Positions 39,064-46,742 of a stretch of DNA of 46,742 nucleotides are shown in pieces. Origin of the DNA: JADCGM01 sp943368345 (GTDB lineage: Bacteria; Pseudomonadota; Alphaproteobacteria; Sphingomonadales; Sphingomonadaceae); NCBI GenBank assembly GCA_943368345.1, contig CALRKY020000024.1, positions 1-46,742 on the forward strand, given 5' to 3'. A program made the position numbers and the translations under genes. Position 1 is the first letter of the stretch. Each line of letters begins with the position of its first letter. The notes under the pieces are model-generated. The model was not told where the DNA came from. It ran no database searches and worked only from the letters and a program-made list of their open reading frames with translations.

Positions 39064-40449
39064 ATGACAGATTTCCCAGCTCTATTGCAGGCCGACCGGG
39101 GGCAAGCCGCCCGCACCATCCACCTTGTCGATACGAAATCGCTGGACAGCTGGCTGACCGGCCAATCGGCGCGAGCCAGGACCGCCTGCGCCGCTGGCCG
39201 GTTCAAGGGGAAGGCTGACGAACTGGTGGTGCTGTCCGGCCACACACCGGAGGATTGGGCGGCCGCGATTGGGGTAGGCGACAGCGCGAGGCTCGGGCCC
39301 TGGTGCCTCGCAGCGGCGGTGCAGCGGCTACCGGCAGGGACCTATCGGTTGGCGGACAGCGCACCCGGCGACGGCGCCCTTGGCTGGTTGCTGGCGCAGC
39401 ACCGGTTCACACGCTACCGCAAGGATAGCGGAGACGAAGGCCCTCGGGTTCTGCTGACCCCCGATCCCGCAGTCATCGACACCGCGATCCGGATGGCAGA
39501 GGCGACCGCGCTGGTCCGTGATCTGGTGGATACTCCGGCGGAAGATCTTGGCCCTGCCGAATTAGCCGACGCGGTCGAAGCGGAGGCTGCGCAGTTCGGC
39601 GGAAACGTCAACATCGTGCAGGGGGAGCAACTGCGATCCGGCTTTCCGTCAGTTCACGCCGTCGGTCGCGCTGCCACCAAATCGGCTCGCTTAATTGATC
39701 TGACCTGGGGCGACCCATCCCACCCCAAGATCACGCTTGTCGGAAAAGGGGTCACCTTCGACTCCGGCGGTCTGGATATCAAGCCAGCCTCCGGAATGCT
39801 CCACATGAAAAAGGACATGGGCGGCGCAGCACACGCTCTGGCGCTTGCCCGGCTGGTCATGCAGGCAAAATTGCCGGTTCGCCTCCGCCTGCTGATTCCG
39901 GCGGTTGAAAATGCCATCGCGGGCAATGCCTTCCGGCCAGGCGACGTGCTGGCCACCCGCAAAGGGCTGACGGTGGAAATCGGCAATACCGATGCCGAGG
40001 GGCGGCTGGTCCTGTCCGATGCACTGACCTGTGCGCAGGAGGACAAGCCCGACCTGCTGCTGGATTTTGCGACGCTGACAGGCGCAGCGCGGGTTGCCCT
40101 GGGTCCGGACCTACCGGCGCTGTTCACCAACGACGAAAGGTTGGCCGCTGACCTGTCCGCTGCCGCCAGCGCCACCGATGATCCGCTGTGGCGCATGCCG
40201 CTGTGGCAACCCTACAAAGCCCAACTGAAATCGGAAATTGCCGATATCGGCAATGCGTCGGAAAGCGCCTTTGCCGGATGCATCACCGCCGCTCTGTTCC
40301 TCGAACGCTTCATCGAACCGGGGACAGTCTGGGCGCACATTGATCTGTTCGCATGGCGCCCGTCGGCAAAACCGGGGCGTCCAAAGGGCGGAGAGGCCAT
40401 GACCGTCCGCGCGATCTGGCGACTTCTGCAAACGCGCTACGGGGCCTAG
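39064..40449 (+). CDS. M17 leucyl aminopeptidase-family protein
   Basis: 461 residues from the ATG at 39064. Zinc-binding and catalytic lines VTFDSGGLDIKPASGMLHMKKDMGG and the M17 signature NTDAEGRLVLSDAL are intact, as are LLDFATLTGAARVALG and the C-terminal helix. It should remove N-terminal residues from peptides using two metal ions. It resembles PepB-like short members. It stands alone, divergent from the PhzF gene. Confidence 0.93.
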   Translation: MTDFPALLQADRGQAARTIHLVDTKSLDSWLTGQSARARTACAAGRFKGKADELVVLSGHTPEDWAAAIGVGDSARLGPWCLAAAVQRLPAGTYRLADSAPGDGALGWLLAQHRFTRYRKDSGDEGPRVLLTPDPAVIDTAIRMAEATALVRDLVDTPAEDLGPAELADAVEAEAAQFGGNVNIVQGEQLRSGFPSVHAVGRAATKSARLIDLTWGDPSHPKITLVGKGVTFDSGGLDIKPASGMLHMKKDMGGAAHALALARLVMQAKLPVRLRLLIPAVENAIAGNAFRPGDVLATRKGLTVEIGNTDAEGRLVLSDALTCAQEDKPDLLLDFATLTGAARVALGPDLPALFTNDERLAADLSAAASATDDPLWRMPLWQPYKAQLKSEIADIGNASESAFAGCITAALFLERFIEPGTVWAHIDLFAWRPSAKPGRPKGGEAMTVRAIWRLLQTRYGA

Positions 40450-40505
40450 GTGGCGTGGACAAATTGGTTGACGCGAGACTCGGTGGTTGATTCAAGGCTT
40501 CCTTT

Positions 40506-41344
40506 GGTGCTGTCAGTCTAATGCGAACTCGTCTCCGCTGAACGCGGCAGTCCCAATCCCATTCGAGCTCAGCTCATGACTGCCCGCCACTCGGCCAGTG
40601 CGGCCGAGCGGCGTTCGCGGTAGGTGTCTCTGTCGACGTGGTGGCGTTCCTGGTTGAAGAGATTGTGGACCGAGGCGTGAACTGAACTGAACTTCTGCAG
40701 GGTTTTCATTTGTCGAAACCGCAGCATCGCCCGCTCTCGTCGGCGGAAGGGCAGGTGGCTGTTCGCCACCCGGTTGTTCGCCCAGCGACCGATCTCCTGC
40801 TTGTTGGCATTGCCGATCGCGCGCATCGCGGCACCATAGGACTTGAGGCCGTCGGTAACGATGGTCTCTGGCGATCCGTGGGGCTTGAGTGCTTTCTTGA
40901 TAAACGTGAGTGCGGCCTGCTTGTCGCGGGTCTTCGTAACGTAGCTCTCGAGGACTTCGCCCTCGTGATCGACGGCGCGCCAAAGGTACACCATCTGGCC
41001 GTTCAACTTCACGTACATCTCATCAAGGTGCCACCGCCAGTGACGGAACCCCCGCATGTGGTTGACCCGCCGGCGACGGATCTCGCGGGCAAACATCGGG
41101 CCGAACCGGTTCCACCAGAACCGCACCGTCTCATGACAAAGGTCATAGCCGCGCTCGAACAGCAGGTCCTCGACATTCCGCAAGCTCAGCGGAAAGCGCA
41201 CATACAACATGACGACCATCCGGATCACCTCGGGAGCCGAGTTGAAACAACGGAACGGACTCGGCGGTTTGGCGCTCGACTTGCGGCTCATCGGGACAAG
41301 ATATCAGTGGCAAGCGGGCGCTGCCACATTGGTCTGACAATGCC
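40506..41344 (-). mobile_element. IS6-family insertion sequence
   Basis: About 839 bp with one transposase gene. Its ends form imperfect inverted repeats: GGTGCTGTCAGTCTAATGCG at the left and, read inward from the right, GGCATTGTCAGACCAATGTG, about 14 of 20 matching. Flanking eight-base blocks (40498-40505, 41345-41352) are not alike, so no target duplication is visible. It lies between the aminopeptidase and fliK. Confidence 0.75.
40569..41291 (-). CDS. IS6-family DDE transposase
   Basis: 240 residues, full length for IS6-family enzymes. A helix-turn-helix N-terminal part (LRNVEDLLFERGYDLCHETVRFW) precedes the DDE core: D in WHLDEMYVKLNG, D in IVTDGLKSYG, E in LFNQERHHVD. IS6 elements move by replicative cointegrate formation. 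The frame is open from start to stop, so it may be active. Confidence 0.92.
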   Translation of the reverse strand: MSRKSSAKPPSPFRCFNSAPEVIRMVVMLYVRFPLSLRNVEDLLFERGYDLCHETVRFWWNRFGPMFAREIRRRRVNHMRGFRHWRWHLDEMYVKLNGQMVYLWRAVDHEGEVLESYVTKTRDKQAALTFIKKALKPHGSPETIVTDGLKSYGAAMRAIGNANKQEIGRWANNRVANSHLPFRRRERAMLRFRQMKTLQKFSSVHASVHNLFNQERHHVDRDTYRERRSAALAEWRAVMS

Positions 41345-41475
41345 CCCCCGGGGAATTGGGCCGTAGGATAGCAATATTGTCATTTCTTCCCACCATGCTG
41401 TCCAACTAGGCAGAAATTTCCCGAAGGGCACTCGACGTATTCAGCTAAACCATTGAATAATATACATCCCAAAAC

Positions 41476-41491
41476 TGGCCCAAGCTTTGCC
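41476..41491 (+). promoter_or_regulatory. Possible sigma-54 promoter of fliK-flgD
   Basis: TGGCCCAAGCTTTGCC has GG and GC exactly ten bases apart, with TGGC and TTGC cores, matching the -24/-12 sigma-54 layout. The predicted start of transcription (about 41502) is only three bases before the fliK ATG, so the message would be almost leaderless, which is a weakness. Sigma-54 control of hook-class flagellar genes is usual in alphaproteobacteria. Confidence 0.4.
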
Positions 41492-41504
41492 TACCCTGTT
41501 GGCC

Positions 41505-42728
41505 ATGAACATTGCCCACGTCCTCAACACAGTAGTCGCTACGAGCGCTGCTGGCGACTTATGCGCTGACCAAACCGAGCCAAATGCATTTGCAGGGCTC
41601 CTTGCCGTCAATCGAGCAGGCGGGTCGGACGAATCTGGGTCGGGGCAGGATACGTCAATCACAGCTTTGCCGGGCCAGGCAACAAAGGGCGAGAAAGCAA
41701 CCGGCAAGCTTCCTGCCCCGAGCCGGATTCGCAGTGCGAAGCCTCTGCCCGAAGACCGCCAGTCCGAAGGTGACCCAACGACTTTCAGCAGGATTCTGGA
41801 GCTGCCGATCGCGCGCGCCGTGCAACGGCTCGAGGCTAGTCCCCTCAACGCCCCTCCCCAATCCGACGGACAGTCCGACGGACAATCCGACGTCGATCGC
41901 GTCGGCAACGGCGCAGGGTCAATGCCCAATCAGACAACCCCGGTCGAGGCAGCCGACTTGGGCCGTGCACCGAACGCAATCACATCGAACGATTGTTCCG
42001 CCGACTATGTCGAAGTCGTCGACGCCGGCACCGAATCCGCCGCGACTGAACTTGCCGCCCGGACGCAAACACGACCTGCGAACTACTCGGGAACATTGCT
42101 GGCACCAGCGATGCAGCAGGTGTTGCAATCTCTCGCGCAATCCGAACTATCTGCTGGCCCTCGCCCACTGGCCGAACCCGGACGACCCGAAGCTGCAACG
42201 CCGCAACCTGCAATGGTCCAACCTTCGCTGTCCCAGCAAATTGCGCCACACGCCGTTCCCTCAAACGAGACAACCTCTGCGACGCCAACGAGGCACCAAG
42301 CAGCGGCTGTACTCAACGACGTCACCGTTGAAGTCGTACGCGCCGCACGAGCGGGCAAGCGCGAAGTGTCGGTCAGACTAGACCCTCCGGAATTGGGCAA
42401 GGTCGAGATCCGCTGGTCGGTGGACGAAGCAGGTAAGGTTCGGACCGTCGTTGCCGCAGACAATCCGGCGACGCTCGAGCTGCTTCGCCGCGACAGCAGC
42501 CAGCTGGCGCGTGCGCTCAACAGCGCAGGAGTCGCGGCGGACACCGGCGCCTTCAGCTTCGATCTGCGCCAGGACAGCGGGGCCAGCGGCGGCCAGCAGC
42601 GTCAGGCTGCGTTCCACCAACGAGCGTCGCGCGATGATTCCGGGTTCGACGCGGCGGTCGCCGCCCCGTCCCGCTTGCCCTCTCCCCGCCGCCCAAGTGC
42701 GTTGGGCCGAATTGACCTTGTAATCTGA
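41505..42728 (+). CDS. fliK: Flagellar hook-length control protein FliK
   Basis: 407 residues from the ATG at 41505. The long N-terminal and central part is Pro/Ala/Gln/Ser-rich and disordered, as in FliK rulers. The C-terminal domain (about 270-345) has VEVVRAARAGKREVSVRLDPPELGKVEI, the Flg_hook signature that switches export specificity. No clear ribosome binding site is seen before the ATG. flgD follows after 12 bases. Confidence 0.88.
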   Translation: MNIAHVLNTVVATSAAGDLCADQTEPNAFAGLLAVNRAGGSDESGSGQDTSITALPGQATKGEKATGKLPAPSRIRSAKPLPEDRQSEGDPTTFSRILELPIARAVQRLEASPLNAPPQSDGQSDGQSDVDRVGNGAGSMPNQTTPVEAADLGRAPNAITSNDCSADYVEVVDAGTESAATELAARTQTRPANYSGTLLAPAMQQVLQSLAQSELSAGPRPLAEPGRPEAATPQPAMVQPSLSQQIAPHAVPSNETTSATPTRHQAAAVLNDVTVEVVRAARAGKREVSVRLDPPELGKVEIRWSVDEAGKVRTVVAADNPATLELLRRDSSQLARALNSAGVAADTGAFSFDLRQDSGASGGQQRQAAFHQRASRDDSGFDAAVAAPSRLPSPRRPSALGRIDLVI

Positions 42729-42740
42729 CTGGAGCTATCG

Positions 42741-43400
42741 ATGACAACCGCAATTTCCGCCGCCACTGCTGCATCGGCCACAACGGCCAATTCGGCCAAA
42801 CAGCTGTCAGCCGACATGAACACCTTCCTGACGCTGATGACGACGCAGATGAAGAATCAGGACCCGCTCGATCCGATGAAATCCTCGGAGTATACGCAGC
42901 AGCTCGCGACCTATAGTCAGGTCGAGCAGGCGATTCAGCAGACGTCGAAGCTGGACCAGATCCTGAACCAGATGTCGTCGCAATCGCTGACCAGCGCGGC
43001 CTCCTACGTCGGCATGTCGGTGACGACGCAGCAATCGACCGCCACGCTCGGGCCGGGTGGTGCGCGGTGGAGCTATGATGTGCCGGCCTCGGCGACGGCG
43101 ACGAAGCTCAGTGTGGTTGACTCCAGCGGTCGCGTCATCCTCGAAACCAGCGGACCGACTAGCGAGGGGGCGCATGACTTCGCTTGGAGCGGCAACACCA
43201 GCGGCGGCGTGCAGGCACCGGCCGGGCCTTATACGCTGAAGGTGGTCGCCATCTCTTCGCGAGGCGAGACACCGATTGCCGCAGGTGTATCGGGAACCGT
43301 CGACAGTGCTGTCATGGCAAATGGTGCGCTGGCGCTCAACATCGGCGGCACACAGGTTGCTATGGGTGATCTGACCGGTGTCCGAGCATCCGCCCGGTAA
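42741..43400 (+). CDS. flgD: Flagellar hook capping protein FlgD
   Basis: 219 residues, GGAG before the ATG. The N-terminal line FLTLMTTQMKNQDPLDPMKSSEYTQQLATYSQVEQ is diagnostic for FlgD, the scaffold for hook assembly; a C-terminal FLG-Ig-like part (about 110-210) follows. It is co-transcribed with fliK. The last 41 bases overlap the lytic transglycosylase gene on the other strand. Confidence 0.95.
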   Translation: MTTAISAATAASATTANSAKQLSADMNTFLTLMTTQMKNQDPLDPMKSSEYTQQLATYSQVEQAIQQTSKLDQILNQMSSQSLTSAASYVGMSVTTQQSTATLGPGGARWSYDVPASATATKLSVVDSSGRVILETSGPTSEGAHDFAWSGNTSGGVQAPAGPYTLKVVAISSRGETPIAAGVSGTVDSAVMANGALALNIGGTQVAMGDLTGVRASAR

Positions 43401-44241
43401 CGCGACCGATATAGCCCTGCAGCCACGTCCGGTGGGCGGCGACGGCGTCGCCCGCAGCTGCAGCGATGCGGCGGACGGCTTCTCCCTCCCCAACCTGAGC
43501 GGTCAGCAGTAACTTCGCGCGCGCGGGCGCAAGTTGTCCGCCAAGAAAGCGTACCGCCTCAGCGGCCCCAAGATGGTGGCCGACCCATGCCAGCGTTGCG
43601 ACGCGGGCGGGATCTCTCCCGACCGTGATCCCGGCAGCCTTCAGGCGGTTCAGGCCCGCGTGCGCGAAATCGGCCACCGCTTCGATGGCCGTCGCCGGAT
43701 CGAACCGAAGTTGCAACAACGCTGGCTGCGCGGCGGCCTTGACACGCCCTTTGGCGTCAAGCCAGCCGTTTGCTGCGGCGGTCGCGTTGAGCGCGGTACC
43801 CCGCCGCTCGGCCTCGCCGATCCAGGTCCGCGACAAAAATTGTCCAAGTCCCGCTGCGCTGGACCGGCTGTTGCGCGAACCACTGTCCCAACTGCCGTCG
43901 CGGCGCTTGCCTGCCTCGGCTTCGATCACCGTCGCGAGGGCGGCAGGTGGGATTCCGGTACGCCGCGCAGCACTACTGATCAGCCCTGCGAAGTTGCCGC
44001 CAACAAAATCCGACCGGGCCATTGGCGGTGCCACGGCGTTGGTGGTGGGCGCCGGCACCACACCCGGCATTCTGACAACCGGCGGCAAGGAAAACGTCAA
44101 AGGATCACCCTGCCCGGTGGAATCGCTGGTGCCAAGCGCCGCCTTCCAGAGCCGCGCCAACAGCGGGGCCTGCGCCCGCGCCAACAGTATCTGCGCCCGC
44201 GCGTCGGCATCGCTGCGCATCGAGACGTCAGGAACCATCAT
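43360..44241 (-). CDS. Flagellum-associated lytic transglycosylase-like protein
   Basis: 293 residues. Residues about 85-150 resemble the SLT/lysozyme-like fold: IPPAALATVIEAEAG with a candidate catalytic glutamate (E103-E105 region), then SSAAGLGQFLSRTWIGEA. It may open peptidoglycan for the flagellar rod or hook. No signal peptide is visible, which fits export through the flagellar apparatus or a non-enzymatic role. It overlaps fliJ (ATGA) and converges on flgD with a 41-base overlap. Confidence 0.7.
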   Translation of the reverse strand: MMVPDVSMRSDADARAQILLARAQAPLLARLWKAALGTSDSTGQGDPLTFSLPPVVRMPGVVPAPTTNAVAPPMARSDFVGGNFAGLISSAARRTGIPPAALATVIEAEAGKRRDGSWDSGSRNSRSSAAGLGQFLSRTWIGEAERRGTALNATAAANGWLDAKGRVKAAAQPALLQLRFDPATAIEAVADFAHAGLNRLKAAGITVGRDPARVATLAWVGHHLGAAEAVRFLGGQLAPARAKLLLTAQVGEGEAVRRIAAAAGDAVAAHRTWLQGYIGRVTGRMLGHRSDHP

Positions 44242-44645
44242 TGCACGGCGACGATGCGCGCAGACATCTCATCGAGCGCGATCTGCTGGCGCTGACCCAT
44301 CAGACGGCGACGGTCCGCCCGCATGCGTTCCGCCGCCTGCTCGAAGGCGCGACGTTCACCGAGCAGCCGGGCAGCGGCCCCCCGCAAATCGTCAAGGGTT
44401 GTCCGCGCCAAAATGACGAGCTCGGCCAGCTCGGCGCGGCGCTCGCCGGCTCGCGCAAACCATAAGCCAGTCGGCACCGGCGTGCTTGCGGCCCGGGCAG
44501 CAATCTCACGACGGACGTCGGCTTCGTGATCCTCGAGCGCCGCCTCGGCCAATGCGACACGCACGGCGGCGGCAGCCAGTTCGGGGCTCAGTGCATCGAG
44601 CGCGCGTTGCCGCATCCGCACGACCGGATCGAACGGGGTCTTCAC
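44238..44645 (-). CDS. fliJ: FliJ-like flagellar export chaperone
   Basis: 135 residues, nearly all predicted coiled coil, rich in Ala, Arg and Glu (FDPVVRMRQRALDALSPELA, then RAFEQAAERMRADRRRLMGQ). This size and position directly after fliI fit FliJ, which links the FliI ATPase ring to the export gate. Sequence identity alone is weak. GTG start at 44645 overlaps the fliI stop. Confidence 0.75.
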   Translation of the reverse strand: MKTPFDPVVRMRQRALDALSPELAAAAVRVALAEAALEDHEADVRREIAARAASTPVPTGLWFARAGERRAELAELVILARTTLDDLRGAAARLLGERRAFEQAAERMRADRRRLMGQRQQIALDEMSARIVAVQ

Positions 44646-45973
44646 TTCGGTAGCTCAAGAATCGCAGCAAGATTGGCAAAGACTTCGTCGACATCGCTGC
44701 ACTCGTCCTTGCCCTGCCCGAGCAGGACTTCGATCCGCGGGGCAAGCGCAATCGCCCGATCGACGTCTGCACTCGCGCCAGGCTGATATGCACCTAGTCG
44801 TACCAGCTCCTCCATGTCGGCCCAAGTGCTTAGCACCTGCTTGGCGCCCTTCAGCAAGCGGTTCTGCTCGTCGCTATGCGCGCGCGGCAGGGTTCGCGAT
44901 ACCGACTTCAAAACATCCACGGCCGGGTAGCGGCCACGCTCGGCAATCGCGCGCGGCATGACCACATGCCCATCGAGGATCCCGCGCACCGCATCGGCAA
45001 CCGGCTCGTCATGATCGCCGCCGTCGACCAGAACAGTAAACAGGCCGGTGATCGATCCCGACCCTTCCAGCCCTGGCCCGGCCCGCTCTAGCAGACGGGG
45101 CAACTCGGCAAAGACGGTCGGCGTATAGCCTTTCGAAGCCGGCGGCTCGCCCGCCGCAAGCCCAATCTCGCGCTGCGCCATCGCAAAGCGCGTGACCGAA
45201 TCCATAAGACATAGGACATGCTTGCCCTGGTCGCGGAAATGTTCGGCGATCGCCAAGGTCATGTAGGCGGCTTCCCGACGCATCAACGCGGGCTCGTCGG
45301 AAGTGGCCACGACCACGACCGCCTTGGCGAGACCGTCGGCGCGGAGATCGTCCTCGATGAATTCCTTCACCTCGCGACCGCGCTCACCGATTAAACCGAT
45401 CACGGCGACGTCGCAGTCAGTAAAGCGCGCCAACATCGACAGCAGCACCGATTTCCCGACACCCGAGCCGGCGAATAATCCCAGTCGTTGGCCGACACAG
45501 ACGGGCGTGAATATGTCGAGCGCCCGTACACCAGTCGCAATTTTGCGGCCGACGCGCGCACGGGCCGTCGCATTGGGCGGACCACCGCGCACCACGCGCG
45601 CGACAGCGCCACGTGACAACGCCCCACGCCCGTCGACTGGCCTCGCGAGGCCATCAATGACGCGGCCGAGCCAGTTGTCATCCGGACTGATCACCGCCTG
45701 GTGGCCCACCAGCAGGGCGCGCGCGCCGGTCGCAATTCCGGCAATATCCGAGAAAGCCGCACAGAGCGCACGACCGCCCTCCATGCCGGCAATCTCCACG
45801 AGGACATCCTGCGAGCCCGAAGCGATACGCAGCCGCGCACCGACCCTTGCGGCGTCGCCAAGACCGCAAATCTCGAGCAGGCCACCCCGCACGCCGACAA
45901 CCGATCCATACCGGGTGACGGGGGCGATTTGGCGGATCGCGGCTGCCGCCTGGGCCAGGGCTGCAGCGCTCAT
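44642..45973 (-). CDS. fliI: Flagellar export ATPase FliI
   Basis: 443 residues. Walker A GLFAGSGVGKS (165-175), Walker B VLCLMDSVTRFA, and the F1/V-type-like stretch GSITGLFTVLVDGGDHDEPVADAVRGILDGHVV are present. FliI powers or regulates flagellar protein export. The start shares one base with the flbT stop (TGATG). Confidence 0.96.
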   Translation of the reverse strand: MSAAALAQAAAAIRQIAPVTRYGSVVGVRGGLLEICGLGDAARVGARLRIASGSQDVLVEIAGMEGGRALCAAFSDIAGIATGARALLVGHQAVISPDDNWLGRVIDGLARPVDGRGALSRGAVARVVRGGPPNATARARVGRKIATGVRALDIFTPVCVGQRLGLFAGSGVGKSVLLSMLARFTDCDVAVIGLIGERGREVKEFIEDDLRADGLAKAVVVVATSDEPALMRREAAYMTLAIAEHFRDQGKHVLCLMDSVTRFAMAQREIGLAAGEPPASKGYTPTVFAELPRLLERAGPGLEGSGSITGLFTVLVDGGDHDEPVADAVRGILDGHVVMPRAIAERGRYPAVDVLKSVSRTLPRAHSDEQNRLLKGAKQVLSTWADMEELVRLGAYQPGASADVDRAIALAPRIEVLLGQGKDECSDVDEVFANLAAILELPK

Positions 45974-46371
45974 CAGGCCTCCGGTGCCGCCGCCATCACC
46001 GACGCCTCATAATCGATCAATGTTCGGCAGTGGGCCAGCGCCTGATAATGCCGCCCAGCAAGCACGAGCTTCGACGCCTCTACGCAGGCCAGTTTCGCCG
46101 CAGGCGACGCAAGGGCCGCGATCAGATCGCCCATCAGTTCGACAAAAGCGTCGCGGTGGCTCAGCTTGTCGGGCTCGATATAGGCCAGCATGCACGTGAA
46201 ATAGAGTCGGCGCGCCGGTGACGTCGCATCTGCAGGTGCCATGATGTCCCGCTCACGCAGGACGGATGCGCGAGTCTCGACAGTCAGAGTCGCGCGGCGG
46301 TCGCCGTTGGTCAGCACCGTGCCGTTGAGCACGAAGCGTTCACCAGGCTTGAGGTTCAATTTGAGTGCCAT
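45973..46371 (-). CDS. flbT: Flagellin translation repressor FlbT
   Basis: 132 residues from the ATG at 46371. LKPGERFVLNGTVLTNGDRRATLTVE and the mid part of the protein match FlbT, which in Caulobacter binds flagellin mRNA and limits flagellin synthesis until the hook is finished. FlaF, its common neighbour, is not in the window. It heads the flbT-fliI-fliJ-transglycosylase operon. Confidence 0.92.
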   Translation of the reverse strand: MALKLNLKPGERFVLNGTVLTNGDRRATLTVETRASVLRERDIMAPADATSPARRLYFTCMLAYIEPDKLSHRDAFVELMGDLIAALASPAAKLACVEASKLVLAGRHYQALAHCRTLIDYEASVMAAAPEA

Positions 46372-46449
46372 GCCCGGCCCATGCCTGCACGAAAGCGACC
46401 ACCGGGTTAAATCAGCCCGCATGTCTTGCCCGTCGGTCGTCATTGCGCG

Positions 46450-46464
46450 GCAAAATCTGCCCCG
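46450..46464 (-). promoter_or_regulatory. Weak sigma-54-like site for flbT operon
   Basis: On the minus strand CGGGGCAGATTTTGC has GG and GC ten bases apart and a good TTGC -12 half, but the -24 half is poor (GGGG rather than GGCA). It lies 79 bases ahead of the flbT start, with a likely transcription start near 46438. It is divergent from the flgE site. Confidence 0.3.
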
Positions 46465-46512
46465 GAACGGAGGGACTTCATATTTTTCCACGATATTTCA
46501 ATGCTAGAAGAC

Positions 46513-46528
46513 TTGGCACGCTTCGTGA
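46513..46528 (+). promoter_or_regulatory. Sigma-54-like promoter of flgE
   Basis: TTGGCACG-CTTC-GTGA: a perfect -24 element and correct spacing, but GA in place of the -12 GC. The start of transcription would be near 46539, 27 bases before the flgE GTG. Hook genes are classic sigma-54 targets in alphaproteobacteria. Confidence 0.5.
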
Positions 46529-46565
46529 TTGGTGGACTGCGAACCAACGCAGAAGGAGTTCAGAC

Positions 46566-46625
46566 GTGAGTATCTATTCCGCCATGATGGCCGGTGACCG
46601 GCCCCCACTGAGTGGTCCGCGTTGA
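46566..46625 (+). pseudogene. flgE: flgE (flagellar hook protein), broken after ~10 codons
   Basis: GTG start with AAGGAG nine bases upstream. The first ten residues, MSIYSAMMAG, match the N-terminus of alphaproteobacterial hook protein FlgE (compare MSINSAMLAG-VSGL in Caulobacter). Residue 11 on reads DRPPLSGPR-stop, from a different sequence that does not continue FlgE, because a mobile element begins at about 46596. The gene lies next to fliK-flgD, the usual place. The remainder of flgE probably lies right of the window. As it stands, only a 19-residue peptide can be made. Confidence 0.75.
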
Positions 46626-46742
46626 TTGTTAGTGCATTTGTGCCTCCATCGCCAGTGCTGGCCGGAGGTGGAGCGAAGCGGAACCGGAGGACAACGCTGG
46701 CGATGGAACCGCTTCCGGGGCCGGTGGTCGGTAGCCGAGGCT
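46596..46742. mobile_element. Left end of an unassigned insertion element
   Basis: After the tenth flgE codon the sequence changes to (T)GACCGGCCCCCACTGAGTGG and stays unrelated to flgE. Inside are a near-palindrome, CCATCGCCAG (46652 region) and CTGGCGATGG (about 46701-46710), and further GC-rich inverted blocks. A TG-type end suggests an IS21-like element, but no transposase is visible before the window ends, so the family is open. Confidence 0.6.

Noticed and set aside
46566..46625. A genuine 19-residue small protein
   Set aside because: The first ten residues match FlgE and the frame ends at foreign sequence, so a broken gene explains it better.

Overview
The window is chromosomal DNA of an alphaproteobacterium, almost certainly a member of the order Sphingomonadales. 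The evidence is the rrn operon layout (16S, tRNA-Ile, tRNA-Ala, 23S, 5S, initiator tRNA-Met) with an alphaproteobacterial 16S sequence, a full Entner-Doudoroff gene cluster, the ruv-ybgC-tol-pal gene order, a DUF4167 gene beside prmC and prfA, an FlbT flagellar regulator, and high GC content. No genus can be named with confidence from reading alone. Most genes lie on the minus strand in tight operons with 1- to 8-base overlaps.

Layout. 1-2990: end of an integrated element. An IS3-type insertion (1-148) has cut a tyrosine recombinase, leaving its last 37 codons. A complete tyrosine recombinase and a large serine recombinase follow, each start overlapping the preceding stop. The serine recombinase reads into the 3' half of the initiator tRNA gene. 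2900-8577: one complete rrn operon on the minus strand, from a strong promoter to a terminator. 8859-13657: Wzx-type flippase, CBS-pair protein, small membrane protein, YciA-type thioesterase, OprO/P-type porin with a possible Pho box, and DUF4167 protein. 13816-17402: hisS-prfA-prmC and an SMR exporter; a 118-bp palindromic repeat sits at the prmC 5' end. 17463-19152: ppa, then vapBC coupled to a GNAT acetyltransferase. 19227-28331: ispG, then yebC-ruvC-ruvA-(hicBA)-ruvB-ybgC-tolQ-tolR-tolA-tolB-pal, with a HicAB toxin-antitoxin pair between ruvA and ruvB. 28407-32502: an orphan CoxS/CoxM-like pair, an uncharacterised two-repeat secreted protein, an RhlE-type helicase and a glutathione peroxidase. 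32499-37967: zwf-pgl-edd-glk-eda, which turns glucose into pyruvate and glyceraldehyde 3-phosphate. 38085-40449: a PhzF-like protein and an M17 aminopeptidase. 40506-41344: an IS6-family element. 41505-46625: a flagellar cluster, fliK-flgD facing flbT-fliI-fliJ-lytic transglycosylase, with sigma-54-like promoters, ending at flgE.

Most notable points: (a) the Tyr-Tyr-Ser recombinase module docked on the initiator tRNA, in which the serine recombinase stop codon falls on the anticodon; (b) flgE, the hook gene, broken after about ten codons by a mobile element, so this cell line probably cannot build a hook unless another copy exists; (c) a toxin-antitoxin pair inside the ruv operon; (d) a palindromic repeat that supplies the apparent N-terminus of PrmC. 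Everything here is from reading sequence and the supplied translations. No database search was run, and GC statements are visual impressions.
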